64,000 nucleotides of DNA from Nannochloropsis oceanica (taxonomy: Eukaryota; Sar; Eustigmatophyceae; Eustigmatales; Monodopsidaceae), in the NCBI GenBank assembly GCA_004519485.1, contig CP038119.1, positions 496,001 through 560,000 of the forward strand, given 5' to 3'. The position numbers and the translations under genes are program-made. Below are positions 10,721-22,358 of the stretch, in pieces (the first letter of the stretch is position 1; each line of letters starts with the position of its first letter). Below the pieces are notes generated by a model that was not told the origin of the DNA, did no database searches, and saw only the letters and a list, made by a program, of their open reading frames with translations.

Positions 10721-12855
10721 ATAGAAAGCGTGAGTTAGTGTGAAAAATTAAAGAGGAGAAAGTGGCGAGAAAGCAACAGACGTGGAAATAATATAGCAAG
10801 CGCATGCACAAGAGATGAAAGTAGAGATTGCGCGACGCAATTAGAGCGAAGGGGACGTGAAAGTCAATATCACATGAGAAAGACAGAGTAGAGAAGATGG
10901 AAGTGATTAACATGTTACACATAGAATTTCAGCGTGCAGACTTAATAGGGTTTGGAACAAAAGAAGAAGAAGCGGCAGATAGATGGGTGATAACTAAGAG
11001 ACGATGGCCACAACAAAAAGCTGCAGAGGATAAGAACGAGGGAAAGGAAGCGGAACAGGGAAGAAGTGTACCGGAGAAGATTGACCAAAAGCAAGAGAAA
11101 GAGGCAGTGCGAGAGTGAGTTTAGAGCATATATATACACAGATTTCAACTCCAAGAGACTGTTGCGACTCCGAAATGCGCAGCAATTGTGGTGTCTCGCA
11201 CTCTTCGACGATTGATTTATGCTTTCTTTGTAGTTGATAGGGAGGAAAACAGGAGTCAGGATGTTGATGGTCGAAACCCTTCTTAAATTTAACAATGTGG
11301 ATACTCATTCGCAGGAAACGCTTGTACTCAAACTGTCACTGTCGTTGCGATAGCATGCCTGTGCGAGTGCGAGGTCGCGCAATGTGCGAGGGTGCGTGTG
11401 GGCACTTCCTGCTGGTATCCTTACAGCGTCTTCCCAAGACAAGAAGTCCAATACGTTTCAACCAATAATCCTCCCTATATCTATATCTTCATCTCACATC
11501 TCATTTGCTCCCTCCCATCCTCCCATCCTCCCATCCTCCCACTCCTCGCTCGCGCCTCACACCCCCCAAGGAAGAGAAGTGGAGGCGGGGAGGTTGGGAA
11601 TTCATCCCCCCAAAATTAGTGTGTTTGTTTTAGAGGATTAAAAACGACTGTTGTTATTAAAGGATATGGCTTTACAGCTATGGCGTCGGAGGTACAAAAA
11701 AAAAAGCGATTAAGAGGTGTGGATAAAAGCAAGAGCTGCACAGCGAAAGAGTGATTTTACTTCTGCGCTGTCAGTCTGACTTCACTTCCAAGACTTCAAC
11801 CGTTTATCCCCCCCCCCCCCGGAGGTGTCACACGACGCCAAGGAGCATGCCTTGGAGCATGTGTACAGGGAATGAAAGTGACTCGAGAAGGCCAGGACAG
11901 GCATGCCGATGTTGTTTAATGCTCTGATATATTTGGTCGCATTTCCAGGCGACTCGCAAATCAGTCAAATCCTGACTTCAGATGCACACTTTCCCGCGAC
12001 AAGCTGTTGCAAAGCTGACTTGACACCAGTGTCTCTCGCGATCTCTCCCCTCAACTATTGTTTGTTTGTTGTCACATTTTTGTCCTTGTCCTGTTTTCTC
12101 GCGTTGCTGCGCGTTGCTGGTGGCATTTCTTCTTGAACTTGCCACGGCTCCCCACAAGCCATGCCTGAGCTCTATGAGCTTGCTGCATCACATGGATTCT
12201 TCTTCGGGGACCGACATGCAGTATGGGGGAGTACTAAAGAGACTGATTCTCCTCCTGTTTTCGAGCCTTGTTGAAGAAGCTCATGTCGCTGCCTTATCCA
12301 GGTGATTGTACAGCCGCGCACGTTGGTGCCGCGCGCATACAAGTAGACTTAATCGCCATCTCTGTGCGTGCGTGTCCGCAGCCGGCGCGTTGCTTTTGGG
12401 GTATTGATTTAACTCGAGCTGAACGGCCAGATTCTTGCAGTTCACGTTCCACCTTGACACCACCCCCTCCTCCTTTTCATGCCATGCACAAAGAGCCCCG
12501 ATGACCTTTTCAGTACCTATACTTGTTCGAAGTAAGTGTATCTTGCCCTCCGCACCTGTGTGGAGGTGCCGCGGCAGGGGTGAGGTTTTAGCAGATGTGC
12601 CTCGTATTTGTGTTTTGCCGCCGCTTGACACCTTCGTCCTTCTGCCCTTACGTCTTGATTTGGACGGGAGTTAGGGTTAGATCAAAGGTCCCCCTGTTTG
12701 CCAGCGGGCCACAACTCCGAATCACGAACAACACCCGCATCTCACTGGGGGATCCTACTTCTCTCCTCTCACTCCAGAACACAGGCCGTCGCATCGTCCT
12801 ACAAGCTTTCTTCTACCAACCTTCTTACAGCAACAACCAACTTGCCTCAAGCACC
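10721..12855. other. Intergenic, no gene seen
   Basis: About 2.1 kb holds A-rich sequence to 11300, a run of 13 C at 11808-11820 and ordinary unique DNA. The last few hundred bases are presumably 5' UTR of the gene at 12856. No frame shows a recognisable domain or credible exon set. Confidence 0.55.
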
Positions 12856-13860
12856 ATGAAGATTTTGTACTCCATGGCAGCCCTGCTGCTCGCTGCTGCC
12901 CCGGCAAGGGCCGGCCTAAGCCTCTCGGTAATCAAACTTCCACAGATTAAATGCTCCCTCGCGGTGAGCGCTACCCCGCAGTGTGTTTGCATTTCTGATC
13001 AGTGTATCTCCTTTCTCAACTCTCTTCTCCCCAATCGCTTCCCCTCTTCTTATTTCTTTTCCCTCCGCCGCCTCCTCCTCCTCATCCTATGCTTACCCCT
13101 CACCCCCTCCACCCCCTCCCTTCTTTCCTCATATTCTATCCAGGTGACGGCCACCGACACCACCGTCAAGGACCTCTCCTCCCTCAATCTGGAAGGGGCG
13201 GTAGAGACCTTCCTGGCCGACGATGTCATAGTGGGGGGCACCTACAACTACGCCGCCGCCGTGGCAAAGCCCGAGGAGATCTACATCAAGAAGTCATTCG
13301 ACGTCAAGATGGGGGATTTGGCCTTGCATGCTCGCTACCGTTTGCCGGATCAGGTGGCGGCCTTGACGGCGACCTTGAAGCGGAATGCGGATTATATCCG
13401 CGCGGCGTTCAACACAGACTCGGTGGTAGAGCGGGTGGAGGCGTCCAAGAGCTTCACCCTTGCGGGAGACCGTAAACTGTCGTTGACCCCTGCGTGGAAC
13501 CAGGATACCAAGGCCTTTGAGCTGACCGTGGCGCAGGACATTCAGGCTGGAAAGACTAATGCAGTGCTGGAGCTGAGCCAGGCTGACAATGATGGGAAAC
13601 TCACCTTCAACCACCAGGTCGATGACGCCAACACCATCTCCCCCACCCTTAGCCTCAAGCGTGGCTACCTCACCTACCAGTGGACGCACCTGTTAGGGGA
13701 CGGCGCCAAGCTGCAGACGACGTTGGACCCGTTCACTGACTTGGATGTGACTTGGTCTGACCCGGGCAAGGGCGGTGAGTGGGTGACTCGCGCCAACATC
13801 CCCCTCAAAGAGCCCAAGACCGCGACCCTCTCCTTTAAGCGCAAGTTTACCTTCCAGTAA
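12856..13860 (+). CDS. Secreted or plastid-routed beta-strand-rich protein, unknown
   Basis: I do not recognise a named family. Two exons, 12856-12927 and 13144-13860, join in phase 0 to give 262 residues. The start ATG sits in CACC-ATG and opens a clear signal peptide (MKILYSMAALLLAAAPARA) that fills exon 1. The mature part has alternating polar and hydrophobic residues (YNYAAAV, FDVKMGDLALHARYRL, KLSLTPAWN, AVLELSQ, KLTFNHQV, YLTYQW) and ends KRKFTFQ, a pattern like an outer-membrane beta-barrel. No Phe follows the predicted cleavage site, so classic plastid import is not indicated. A barrel in a plastid envelope or other endomembrane is a guess from strand pattern only. Confidence 0.75.
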   Translation: MKILYSMAALLLAAAPARAGLSLSVIKLPQIKCSLAVSATPQCVCISDQCISFLNSLLPNRFPSSYFFSLRRLLLLILCLPLTPSTPSLLSSYSIQVTATDTTVKDLSSLNLEGAVETFLADDVIVGGTYNYAAAVAKPEEIYIKKSFDVKMGDLALHARYRLPDQVAALTATLKRNADYIRAAFNTDSVVERVEASKSFTLAGDRKLSLTPAWNQDTKAFELTVAQDIQAGKTNAVLELSQADNDGKLTFNHQVDDANTISPTLSLKRGYLTYQWTHLLGDGAKLQTTLDPFTDLDVTWSDPGKGGEWVTRANIPLKEPKTATLSFKRKFTFQ

Positions 13861-14948
13861 CATCTTGTACCTTTTACGAGATAGCGAGAGGAGGAAGAAA
13901 AGGAAAAGGGAGAGGCAGGGCCTGCATAGGCACTGCATGTATGTGTTTGGGCCATGTTTTCATCTCTTCTTAACTTCCTCCCCCGGGCCCAAACCTCTTC
14001 AGCTTTGTCTGTAGTACGCACATTTGTATGTGTCTCGGCATAGTTTTAGATTTATAAGTAAGTAGTGGTGCTTTGTTGAAGTGTACGAGAACAGGAAAGG
14101 CAAACGCATGGTCTTCGAAACAGATAGAGAGAGAAGTGATAAAAGTGATTGGCGTAGCCCGGACGTGTGTTTAGAGGCACCTTTGCTCCTTCAAGAAGGG
14201 GAGGCGAAGCTTTTAAATGCCGCCATCAGCCAGCCCATACACAAGAGAATAAAGAAGGGGAGAAGTGGGGTATATCAGTTCTTCACAAATAAAAAGAAAC
14301 AGACCCCAACCGCAGCAACATAAACCAAACCCCGAAACAAAGAGACGAACATGAAGAGCAAACGAAATTTAACGCGCGAATCAAAAACAAACCAAAGAGA
14401 CAGACACAAAGAACAAAGCGATTATGTGAGGAGGATTATATGCGAGTTTAAGAAGTGTTTTTCCTCATTAACCTTGCCAAACACTTGTTCCGGCAACGCA
14501 CAGACCCAAGTCTCTGAATGAAATAGCAATAGAAAATTCCTACGTATTATATGACAATTTCGTTCTGGTCATGCTTCAGGTCGTGCTCCACTAGAGATCG
14601 AAGAGACTTACGGGCTTCCCCACTGCAGTTTCGCGGCATCGATCCACTGGAACCATGTGGAGATCCCGCGGCTTTATGGGCGAGGTGGATGGGGCAAATC
14701 AAGCGCTACTTTGGTATCGGGTCAGCACTGGTTCTCCTACATCCCCTGCCGAGCCCTGACCGGCTAATTATGACTAACACTGTCTTTGTCTGCGGTGGAA
14801 AGTGGGAGCGAAAGAGGCCCAGAGAGCGGGGACAAGAGTAACGCGTGTCTTCCTCAACTAAGCAGTGCCATGCCCCCTCACTCCTCCCCCTCTCCCTGCG
14901 CCCACCCACACATTGAGGTCGCTCCCTGCATCGGACTATCAGTCACGC
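13861..14948. other. Intergenic, no gene seen
   Basis: The left part is 3' UTR-like and AT-richer from 14030 to 14560. The right part likely holds the promoter and 5' UTR of the pseudouridine synthase gene. No conserved coding motif was found. Confidence 0.5.
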
Positions 14949-16773
14949 ATGAGGTGGAGGGGAAAACCCCCACCAATCTCAGTCCCACCATCATCATCGC
15001 CCGTCTCAGCCTCTCCCCCGTCGGTACTACTCCGGATCCTCGCTGTGCTGATGATTATGACCACAAGCACGGTCGCAGCTACTACTATGCGGCGGCAAGT
15101 TGCTGCCTTTACGCGAGTGCCGGCAAGCAGAAAGCACCACTTTTCGAATGGTTCACCAGCACCACCAACGTCCATCCTCCAGTCTCTATTCTTCTGTCCT
15201 CCCCGTCGCGCCCTCTGCTCGGCTCCCTCCGGCGCCACCACTACCATTCCCCCCAAGCCAGCAGCAGCCATGAAACACTCAAGAGAATCCTTACAAGACC
15301 TACAACGAATTGCTGACTTTTTCCCTGGTACCATCAAGGACAACAGTACCGCCTTTTTCCACGCGCCTCAGGCATATGCTACCGTCCCCGAGGCTTTGAC
15401 TGCCGCCCTGCACATCCCACTCGACCGCGCCGTGAAGCTCCACGAGGTCGGTGCTGTATACATACACCGTCAAATGAAATTTAGACGCACACGTTTCATC
15501 GAAAATTTCCCTCCAATTTCTGTGAAAGAAGGAGATTTGTTTCGTGTGTATCTTTTCCCGCGGCGGTTCCCGGAATGTGTGACTGATTACAGCTCGCGGG
15601 TTGTGTGGGAGGATGAGGATGTGATGATTGTTGATAAGCCGCCTGGGTGTCCTTGTTCTTTGCATGTATCAAATGCATTGGAGGCACTGGATGTAGTGGC
15701 GTCAGCGAGTTTGGGGGTGCCTCTAATAAGGTAGGTAGTTTGCCCAGGAGGAGTGCGATGGACGGGTAAACCAAAGGGCTTTCGTTTTTGTTTTTGCTTT
15801 TTTTTAAATCTCCTCTTGTTTGTGTCCATCAAGGAGAATTGCCCTTACTCAAGCGCTATCTTTCCACCCCATTCTGTATAGAATGAACCGGCTCGACGTC
15901 GTCACGACCGGCCTGGTCCCGTTGGCCAAGACTGCTCAAGGGGCCACCCGTTTTTGGGAGGAAATCAGACGAGACCGCGTGGGGAAGAAATACAAAGCAC
16001 TACTGACGGGTCCTGTACCTGTGGGTGTGTTGGAGCACTACATGCCAGGTAAGTCATGTATTGTTTGTCTCGTATTGGTACCTCTCGAGAGTTTGCCCAC
16101 TCACCACGCACTCGCCTGCGATTTTTTATTTGCCCGTTTCCCTCTTTCACCGCTATCTAAAGGGAAAATCATCCACCGCCGACCCGCGCCTCGTGCCATA
16201 AGCCGGCAGCCACTCAAAGGGTGGAAGGTGTGTCAAACCCGCGTCTTGTCCTGCACTCCCGTGTCATTCTCTGACTTGGATGTAGCTGCCCTTCTTGACG
16301 CCCGTAAGGAGGAGGCAAAGACGGAAGAGAAAGAGGGAGGGGCTCATGTTTCCGCCTCGGAGAACAAAATTCTGAGCATTCTCTCTTCCTTCAAAACTTC
16401 CTCCACCGCTTCCTCTGCCTATACCTCCTTCGCTTCCTCTTCCTCAGCTTCCTTCTCCTCCTCCACCTCCTCTGCCCTCTACGAAGTGGAAGCCGAGCTA
16501 ATGACAGGCCGCACTCACCAGCTCCGCGCTGTGTTCGCGGCAGAGGGCAGTCCTATCTGGCAAGATACGATGTATTCCCCCCTAACGTCCTTTCTGCTAA
16601 ACGATGAGGACGACCCGGCGATCGAGTCTATATACCCTTTGTGCGTGGAGCCCACGGCGACGACGGGCATCGCGTTGCAGTGCGCGGGATTGACTTTTTG
16701 GGGGAAGACGATCGAGGCAGGACGTCCCTGGTGGAGAAAGAAGGTAGCCAAATTGGAAGGGGTTATGGAGTAG
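14949..16773 (+). CDS. RluA-family RNA pseudouridine synthase
   Basis: The enzyme isomerises uridine to pseudouridine in rRNA, tRNA or mRNA. Exons 14949-15730, 15834-16048 and 16163-16773 join in frame to about 535 residues. The acceptor of intron 1 could also lie three bases downstream. The catalytic motif is MNRLDVVTTGLVPL (usual form HRLDxxTSG; here Asn replaces the first His and the Asp nucleophile is kept). The C-terminal family motif TGRTHQLRAVFA is intact, preceded by YEVEAELM. VVWEDEDVMIVDKPPGCP matches the strand before the active site. The N-terminal 100 residues are Ser/Pro/Arg-rich with a hydrophobic patch and may be an organelle-targeting extension. A Ser-rich insert (residues about 380-420) interrupts the domain. 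The start is the first ATG in frame; later ones are possible. Confidence 0.85.
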
Positions 16774-17046
16774 GAGTGAAGGAGGGAGCGTATGCACATA
16801 AAGTAAGCACCGCATTGTATGGTAATGAAAACGCCTGTGTAAGCACTCCAAGTGGCGCCAAATATCATTTGTGTTGTTCTTGCTTTCGGGTCTTCAATCT
16901 CTAGTTACCAAGGAGCCTTTGAGTGCATTTTATATTCCATTCGTCCATCCTGGCGGCTGCTTTTTATTTACTTCTTCGTTTTAAGTCCTTTTCTCCGCCC
17001 CCTAGCATCCTCCCTCCCCAAACACCCTCCCCGCACCCCCTCTCCC

Positions 17047-19584
17047 TCACCGCTTGGAGTACATGACACTATCCCTCTTCTGCCCCAAAATCTTCCCATC
17101 CTCATTTCTCGTACCCGGGGCCTGCTGCGCCGCCGAGTGTCGAGCCAACTCGGGCGGGACCTTCATGTCGGTGGACTCCAGGTAGGACTTCAAGTCGTGA
17201 AACACTTCGCTGTCATTCTCTGTGAGCAGCGTCGTCGCCAGCCCTTCCTTTCCTGCTCGACCTGTCCTCCCGATGCGATGGCAATAATTCTCAATCTTGG
17301 CAGGCATGTCGTAATTGATGATGTGAGAAACATCGGGGATATCCAGACCACGCGCCGCCACATCAGTCGCGACCAGCACCGTGAAGGAACCAGCCCGGAA
17401 GGCCTCCAGGGACGCTTCTCTCTGGTCCTGGCTCTTCCCACCGTGGAGGATTCCGCAACAAATATGGGATTGTTCTAGCTGCCGCGCAAGGACGTCACAC
17501 GCCCTCTTGGCATTGACGAAGACAATAAACTTATCCTCCTTCTTTGGACTCGCCAGCAGATCCACGACAATCTTCTTCTTTCCGGGCTCTGTGGTAAAAA
17601 TCACCCTCTGCTCGATCCTCTTATTCTTGCCGCTGTTTGCATCCCCAATTTTGATCGTCGCCGGCGCCCTCAGATAAGACCTGGCAATCCTCTCCACCGC
17701 CAAGGGCATCGTCGCACTGAACATTGCCGTCACCCTGAACAACTGCTCTCCCCTCTGTGCCGCCTCCGCCTGCCTATCCGCCTCCTCCTCATTCTCAGAC
17801 TTCAACAACCCCCCCATCATATCAAGCACCGCCACCACCTGCTCTTCAAATCCCATATCCACCATCCGATCCGCCTCATCCAGCACGATATAATTGCACT
17901 GGTTCAGCACCAGATAACGCGAATCGATCAAATCCTTCAGCCGCCCCGGGGTGCCGATCAGAATATCCACTCCCTGCCTCAACGCAAACGCCTGATCCTC
18001 TATCGGCTTTCCTCCCACCCCTGAGCAACTCCTCAGCCCCGTCCCCTCGATCAAAATCGCCACCTGCGCCTCAATCTGCTCGGCCAGCTCTCGCGTTGGC
18101 GCCATGACCAGTGCCAGAGGGCCTTCTTCCGGTGTTCTCTGTCTGTGCTCGGCGGGCAAAGTCAAACAATAATTAATCATCGGAATCGCAAATGCCCCTG
18201 TCTTTCCTGAGCCCGTCTCGGCAATACCGATGATATCCCTCCTCCCCAACCCTACGGGTATGGCCGCCCTCTGAATGGGCGATGGCTCCACCCATCCCAT
18301 CCCCTCGATGGTCTTTGACAGCGCCGGGGGCAAGTTTGCCTCTTCCCAATTACGCAAAGGCAAGACCTTCTGGGTCCCTACCCGCATCGAGATATCAAAG
18401 TCCTCCCGGAAAATTCGCCAGTCCCTTTCCGTCATCTTCTCCAACGGCTTATCTCTCCAGTGCTTTCCCAATACGCCAATCGTCGCCTTCTCCATCCCCC
18501 GCGCCTCCATCTCCCTCCTCCTCCGCATATCATCTACCAGACTTTGCCTCTCCTCCTCCTTACTCTTCCGATCCCCCCTACTCACCCCCATTGTCTCCTC
18601 CGCCCTCCTCTCCTCCTCCTGCCTCTTCAGCGTCAACGCTTCCAAGTACCGATTCATTTTCCGTTGCTCCCTCATATCCACCCCAGCCACATAACCCCTC
18701 CCAAAAAGCGGCGTGACCTCCAGCCGCTGATTGTAAAGAGGATTTGAGTCCTTGCTCGTATCCTCAGACGGCTCCCAATCGAATTGAAAAATCCGCGCAA
18801 ATTTCTCACTCGGCTTATGCACCCGCTTCTTCACTTCTTTCTTCCCCAGGTAGTGGTCCTTCAATGCCTGCAGCTCCTCTTGTCGCTGTCTCTCCAAACG
18901 CTCCTTCTCCCTCTCCTCCCTACTCAGGCTTCCTCCCCCCCTTCCTCCTCCCCCTCGATAATCACGATCATCCCTGCCTCCTCCTCCTCCTCCTCCTCCT
19001 CCTCCTCCTCCTCCACCTCCATCCCGAATCCTCTCCCTCCCTCCATCCCTCCCCCCATCACGGTCACGGCTACGTTCTCTTGTGTTACTATTGTCTCGGT
19101 AGTCTCGTCCCCCATCTCCTCCTCCACCATACATGCTGCGGCTGCTCCGTGCAAAGCCAGACGAAGAGGACGCCGATAAGAAGGAGGAGGAAGAGGATGG
19201 CTTACTATTGCTGCCATTGCCCGTGTTGGCACCGGCTCGCTTCTCCTGCAGCTTCTGCAAAGCTAACTGCTCCCGTTGCTTCTTTGTCAGAAACTCAACC
19301 TTGGGTGGGCCGCCATTAATCAGCGTTGGCAACGGAGGCAGTTTGTGATTGACATTACCACCTCCGCCTACTACACCACCACCATTATCGCCTCCTCCTG
19401 CTGCAGCTGCTCCCGCTCCTGCTGGTGCTGCTGCTACCGCTGCTGCCCTGGCCGCAGCCCTGGCTTCGGCCCGTGCGGCAATCTCTGCGATGCGCTGTGC
19501 TTCCTCGGGCGTGGGGCCGTCTTCCTCCCCCCCTCTCTCCAGCTTGGCCCGCTTCCGGAGTTGTTCCTCAGCCCCGTTGTCCAT
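17047..19584 (-). CDS. PRP28: DEAD-box pre-mRNA splicing helicase PRP28/DDX23
   Basis: This is the U5 snRNP helicase that displaces U1 from the 5' splice site during spliceosome activation. It is a single exon of 845 residues, start MDNGAEEQLRKRAKLERG. The N-terminal third is low complexity, with an RD/RE-rich stretch and a poly-Gly run, as in DDX23. The family signature FDWEPSEDT and FGRGYVAGVD come next, then MTERDWRIFREDFDI. Helicase motifs are complete: Q motif (PSPIQRAAIP), AETGSGKT, PTRELAEQI, VLDEADRMVDMGF, FSATMP and HRIGRTGRAGKEG. The gene is convergent with the pseudouridine synthase gene, with 273 bp between their stops. Confidence 0.95.
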   Translation of the reverse strand: MDNGAEEQLRKRAKLERGGEEDGPTPEEAQRIAEIAARAEARAAARAAAVAAAPAGAGAAAAGGGDNGGGVVGGGGNVNHKLPPLPTLINGGPPKVEFLTKKQREQLALQKLQEKRAGANTGNGSNSKPSSSSSFLSASSSSGFARSSRSMYGGGGDGGRDYRDNSNTRERSRDRDGGRDGGRERIRDGGGGGGGGGGGGGGGRDDRDYRGGGGRGGGSLSREEREKERLERQRQEELQALKDHYLGKKEVKKRVHKPSEKFARIFQFDWEPSEDTSKDSNPLYNQRLEVTPLFGRGYVAGVDMREQRKMNRYLEALTLKRQEEERRAEETMGVSRGDRKSKEEERQSLVDDMRRRREMEARGMEKATIGVLGKHWRDKPLEKMTERDWRIFREDFDISMRVGTQKVLPLRNWEEANLPPALSKTIEGMGWVEPSPIQRAAIPVGLGRRDIIGIAETGSGKTGAFAIPMINYCLTLPAEHRQRTPEEGPLALVMAPTRELAEQIEAQVAILIEGTGLRSCSGVGGKPIEDQAFALRQGVDILIGTPGRLKDLIDSRYLVLNQCNYIVLDEADRMVDMGFEEQVVAVLDMMGGLLKSENEEEADRQAEAAQRGEQLFRVTAMFSATMPLAVERIARSYLRAPATIKIGDANSGKNKRIEQRVIFTTEPGKKKIVVDLLASPKKEDKFIVFVNAKRACDVLARQLEQSHICCGILHGGKSQDQREASLEAFRAGSFTVLVATDVAARGLDIPDVSHIINYDMPAKIENYCHRIGRTGRAGKEGLATTLLTENDSEVFHDLKSYLESTDMKVPPELARHSAAQQAPGTRNEDGKILGQKRDSVMYSKR

Positions 19585-20173
19585 GTGGTGATTCCCGTGC
19601 CGGTTCTCGCGCTCGCGTCTCTGTATTTATGTGGAGCGCTGTCGGGAGGGAAAAAGAGTGTGAGCGTCTTGCAGGGCTTAATGCATGCTGGTGATGCGAT
19701 CATAATCATGACGATTACAGATGGAAAAGACATGGCAACAATGACGATCCATGCATCGATTCAATCAGTGCTCTTATGATGGGGGGGGGGGGGGGGCGGG
19801 CGCAGAATGGCGGGCAAATTCCGTGTTTGCACAACAAAGGCGACAGAGCCCCGTCCTCAGGTAGGTCTTATATACAACACAGTAACTCGTGCATCATCAT
19901 TTGTCTCGAGCAGGAACATGTCACACGTGACGGTCGGGCGATCGCCAAAGAAGAGGACTCACGGAAACACGCGTTTCCCCCCCCTAACACCATCAATGGG
20001 ACAGGGAATGCCATCTGCGGCTGGAGGACTAGGTTGACAACCACAACAAGCGGTGGCGCATATAGAGGAGGCAGAAGAATAGCCGGAGCTCTCGCATATT
20101 ATTGTTACCCTCCTCCCGGCCGCCTCCACACCTCTCTTCTCCCCCTCTCCCGCCACGCCACACGACAACCGCC
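19585..20173. promoter_or_regulatory. Divergent intergenic region between PRP28 and the DHMPP-motif gene
   Basis: This 589-bp gap separates two outward-reading starts, so it should hold both promoters. It contains a run of 16 G at 19781-19796. No TATA element is obvious. Confidence 0.45.
19781..19796 (+). repeat. Poly-G run of 16
   Basis: Sixteen consecutive G residues lie about 200 bp upstream of the PRP28 start, on the template-complementary side. Such runs can form quadruplexes and are prone to length errors. Confidence 0.95.
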
Positions 20174-21572
20174 ATGCCCCCCCGGCCTAGAGACGATCTA
20201 CGCATCTCACAGGAAGACTGGTTCAAGTTTTCCAAGCTTGCGGCGGGCGGCTTTACATTTGTCCTGGCCCTGTCCGGCTTTCAATGTATGCAAGGCCTTG
20301 CTCGTATTTCGGCCGCCCATCCCCTCGCAAGCGCCCTGGGCCTCATCTCGGTTGGCACAGGGTCTGTCATGGCCTCTCTCGTCGCGGATCAAGCACCTTC
20401 CGCCCTCTGTAAGGCTATGGGTTGGGCTCCGCCGACGCATTCGGCCCGTAAAATCACCTGCGGCAAGGATCTCTTATCGCCCCAAAAATGTTCCTCATTG
20501 TGGCAAGACCCGGACCAAAAGGAAGAAGAGCAGATACTGCGAGTTTTGCGGGCAGCCATGATGGGGATCGTGATATTCAAGGGCTTTGGGGGACGATTCT
20601 CTAGCGTGGCTCCTAGTGACGTCGCCCGCCCGGGAGCCTTTTTCCGTATGAAAGGATCACTTCCTGCTACGTACGAATATGCCAGCCAGGTGCAGAAGCG
20701 AGCGCTGGATGGTTTTGGGGCGAAGTTCGGGTGCCATTCTTGTGGACGGAAGGAAATGTTGCAGTATATTGGTGATCACATGCCGCCCAAGAAGGTGGCG
20801 ATGGCGATGAATCGGAAGTGGTGGCGGTGGTTGTTTAATAAGAGGTGAGAAGGAGGGGAAGGGAGGGAGGAAGGGCAGGGGTGGGAAGAGGAGGGGCTTC
20901 CGCAGGGAAAGGCAGAAGGACTATCAGTGATTGTGTAGACCTTTGTCGGTCATTTCTTGTATGCCGTCTTCAAAGGATAGGAAATAGGAAAGAGGGATCT
21001 CGTGGAGTACACTGTGCGTAGCATTTTCTACAGCCGTCCCCCCTCAGTCCTTCCTGCCCTCCCGCCTTACACTCTCTGACTCCCCCCTCCCCCACACACA
21101 GAATAACGCAACGTTTTATGCCACAATGCCAGCCATGTTCTAGCATTCAAAGTGCGGCCGTGCGGGCCAACAAGCAAGTACTGGTAAGTATGCAGGAAGA
21201 CTCTGGGGGAGAAGGGATGGAAGGAGGGAGGGAAGCATGAGCGAGCTGCCGCTGCTTGTCTGAAACTCATTCTCCTCTCCTTCTCCCTTTCTGCCAAATT
21301 ACTCGAAATCGCACCATCACATTCTCTGCGTCCCACACAAATACACCCTGTATCTCTCACACACGCACTCAAATGTGTGCTAGATCTACCACTGGTACCA
21401 CGTGAGCTCCCTCCGCCGGTACCACGTCACGGGACTTGTCGCGGAGGGGGCCCGTCTACTCGCAGGCGACGAATGGCTAGATAGTACCATGAAAGATGCG
21501 GTGGAGGAGGCCAAGTGCTGGTGGCAGGGTGCGACTGAATTGAGGGACGACTTGCAGCGGCGGTGGAAGTAG
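20174..21572 (+). CDS. Unknown membrane protein with HNH-like zinc-site motif (DHMPP)
   Basis: I cannot name the family. Exons 20174-20844, 21102-21183 and 21384-21572 join in frame to 313 residues. The start MPPRPRDDLRISQEDW has GCC before ATG. Two hydrophobic stretches (residues about 20-45 and 55-75) suggest membrane segments, and a third around MMGIVIFKGFGG is possible. The C-terminal half has CHSCG, then YIGDHMPPKKVA, then MPQCQPCSSIQSAAV. That order, CxxC, DHxPP, CxxC, looks like a zinc-bound HNH-type or treble-clef fold. The second CxxC is in exon 2, so both introns are needed for the motif. The last exon ends LQRRWK. An enzymatic role is not shown. Confidence 0.8.
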
Positions 21573-22358
21573 GGGGCGGGGACGGGGAGGGGGAGGGAAC
21601 GGGGTTGAAGGAAGGAAGAACGAGAGGTTGGGGGGCAATGCATGCTGATGTATATATGCCATTAGATACCGTTTGAACCCCGAAAGAGTAGTGTATTTTG
21701 TTTAAGTGTCCCCCCCCACCCCCGAATTTTTCTTCAATCCCTGATTGGGCTCTGACTTTTCCCTTCTATGGTGCTTGCGAACCTCAATATTTCTCTTATA
21801 GATCCCCCCAGTTTGCTGCGTATGTATGCACATGATAACACTCAACAGGGGACAACCATTCATTTTATATGTTGACGTTGATTTTTTTTTTGGCCTTTGC
21901 TCCTTGGAACAGATGTAAATATCACGACTGATCGTAAAGGTAAAATTACAATATGACGAAATAAGCGGATCGTGTGATGGTAGTACATGTGTAGAAGTCT
22001 GTTTTCTCGTCTGTGTAGGTATGTTTGTATGCATGCTCTTTCCTGGCCTTCCATTAATTTGCGCCTTGAAAGGCATAAGAGACGCTTTCCTCTCTCGCTT
22101 TGCAATAATGCTTGGAATCAACCGGCAGTCGTTCTTCTCGCAATTGCGCTGTGTGTGCTCTTTCGGTCTCCTTCCCCATCTGTTTCGACGCATTTGACTC
22201 ACAGTGTCTCTTTTTAGTTATTGCTGAACTAGTCATCATTTTCTTCTCTTACAACCTTGACATATGGCGTCCGAATGAAACCTCAATGTCCTCCGCCCTA
22301 TCGTTATTGCCTCCCCCCCCGCTTCTTTTCCTCCGTTTACCACACCATTACCGCCTCT
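21573..22358. other. Convergent intergenic region, no gene seen
   Basis: The stretch between the stops of two convergent genes holds presumed 3' UTRs and AT-richer sequence from 21830 to 22260. No motif was recognised. Confidence 0.5.
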
